Of a stretch of DNA of 18,689 nt, positions 18,421 to 18,689 are shown piece after piece. Within the stretch, counting starts at the first letter, position 1. Each line of letters opens with the position of its first letter. The translations under genes and the position numbers were made by a program. The stretch is from Jimgerdemannia flammicorona (Eukaryota; Mucoromycota; Endogonomycetes; Endogonales; Endogonaceae), in the NCBI GenBank assembly GCA_003990745.1, contig RBNI01002389.1, forward strand, positions 1 to 18,689, written 5' to 3'. The notes under the pieces are model-generated. The model was not told where the DNA came from and did not search any database. It saw only the letters and a program-made list of their open reading frames with translations.

Positions 18421-18434
18421 CAATTCGATTCAAT

Positions 18435-18689
18435 TCAATGATTAATCTGCGTTCTCAATACTACCTGTTGAATTTGGTACAGATCTATGATGATGCTGGG
18501 AATTGTCACAGCCGGAGGGACCACCGCGTTATATCCAACAACAATGGGAACCCCCGCCACGATTGGAGGGTCCCAAAATATTTCCCTTGTCAGAATTTGT
18601 ACTTGATACTCAGGAAGGCCGACAGCATTACAACCAGTGGGGTTTTGCGAATGCTTCTGAACTGTACCAAAATCCCACTTCAAAAAAAA
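18435..18689 (-). CDS. Partial exon of an unrecognised protein, running off the window
   Basis: On the - strand the frame is open from the window edge to TGA at 18435-18437, about 84 codons. It reads KWDFGTVQKHSQNPTGCNAV, then a hydrophobic Val/Ile/Pro-rich part (VAGVPIVVGYNAVVPPAV) and ends near RTQINH. No start codon is visible, so it would be an internal or terminal exon; CAACAG/GTAGTA at about 18449 could also be a splice donor that ends the exon earlier. CpG sites (several, for example near 18529 and 18558) are retained and GC is about 47%, unlike the neighbouring block. I do not recognise the protein. It may be host sequence or a young repeat. Confidence 0.4.
   Translation of the reverse strand, partial: FFLKWDFGTVQKHSQNPTGCNAVGLPEYQVQILTREIFWDPPIVAGVPIVVGYNAVVPPAVTIPSIIIDLYQIQQVVLRTQINH

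Overview
The window reads as a transposon graveyard from a filamentous fungus, most likely Dikarya. The evidence is short GT-AG introns (60-116 bp) inside the transposase genes, a Ty3/gypsy retroelement, two hAT-family DNA transposons, a pyrimidine-rich leader before a start codon, and AT-rich blocks almost free of CpG, as left by repeat-induced C-to-T mutation. The exact lineage cannot be told. Nearly every gene is broken by in-frame stops one transition away from a sense codon.

Layout. (1) 1-4871 (+): the 3' two thirds of a Ty3/gypsy element. A dUTPase domain lies upstream of reverse transcriptase, RNase H and a DD35E integrase. A separate 263-codon ORF with an acidic tail follows in the position of env, then a candidate 3' LTR. 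(2) 4872-5920 (-): the remnant of an unrecognised charged protein gene, apparently cut by the gypsy LTR on one side and ending at a candidate transposon terminus on the other. (3) 5921-8691 (-): hAT transposase pseudogene A with at least six introns, a subterminal minisatellite and a candidate end TAGTGCTCT. It seems to have been hit first by the element at 4872-5920 and then by the gypsy element, so 1-8691 is a nested stack. (4) 8692-10391 and 17360-18420: two halves of one AT-rich, CpG-free block, split by element B. (5) 10400-17351: hAT element B, 6,952 bp, bounded by a perfect 8-bp target duplication (CTTATAAG), similar TAGTAC ends and inverted arrays of a 33-bp subterminal repeat. It carries a + strand transposase pseudogene, a second degenerate gene on the - strand, two large foldback palindromes, and a 1.2-kb poly(A)-tailed retroposon inserted into a transposase exon with its own 13-bp target duplication. 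(6) 18421-18689: a CpG-retaining segment with an open - strand frame that runs off the window, perhaps host sequence.

No gene here looks functional in its present form. The interest lies in element architecture: the dUTPase-pol combination, the extra 3' ORF, the two-gene hAT with subterminal repeats, the clean retroposon insertion, and the contrast in mutational pattern between layers. All frames, motifs and repeat units were read by hand; no database search was made.
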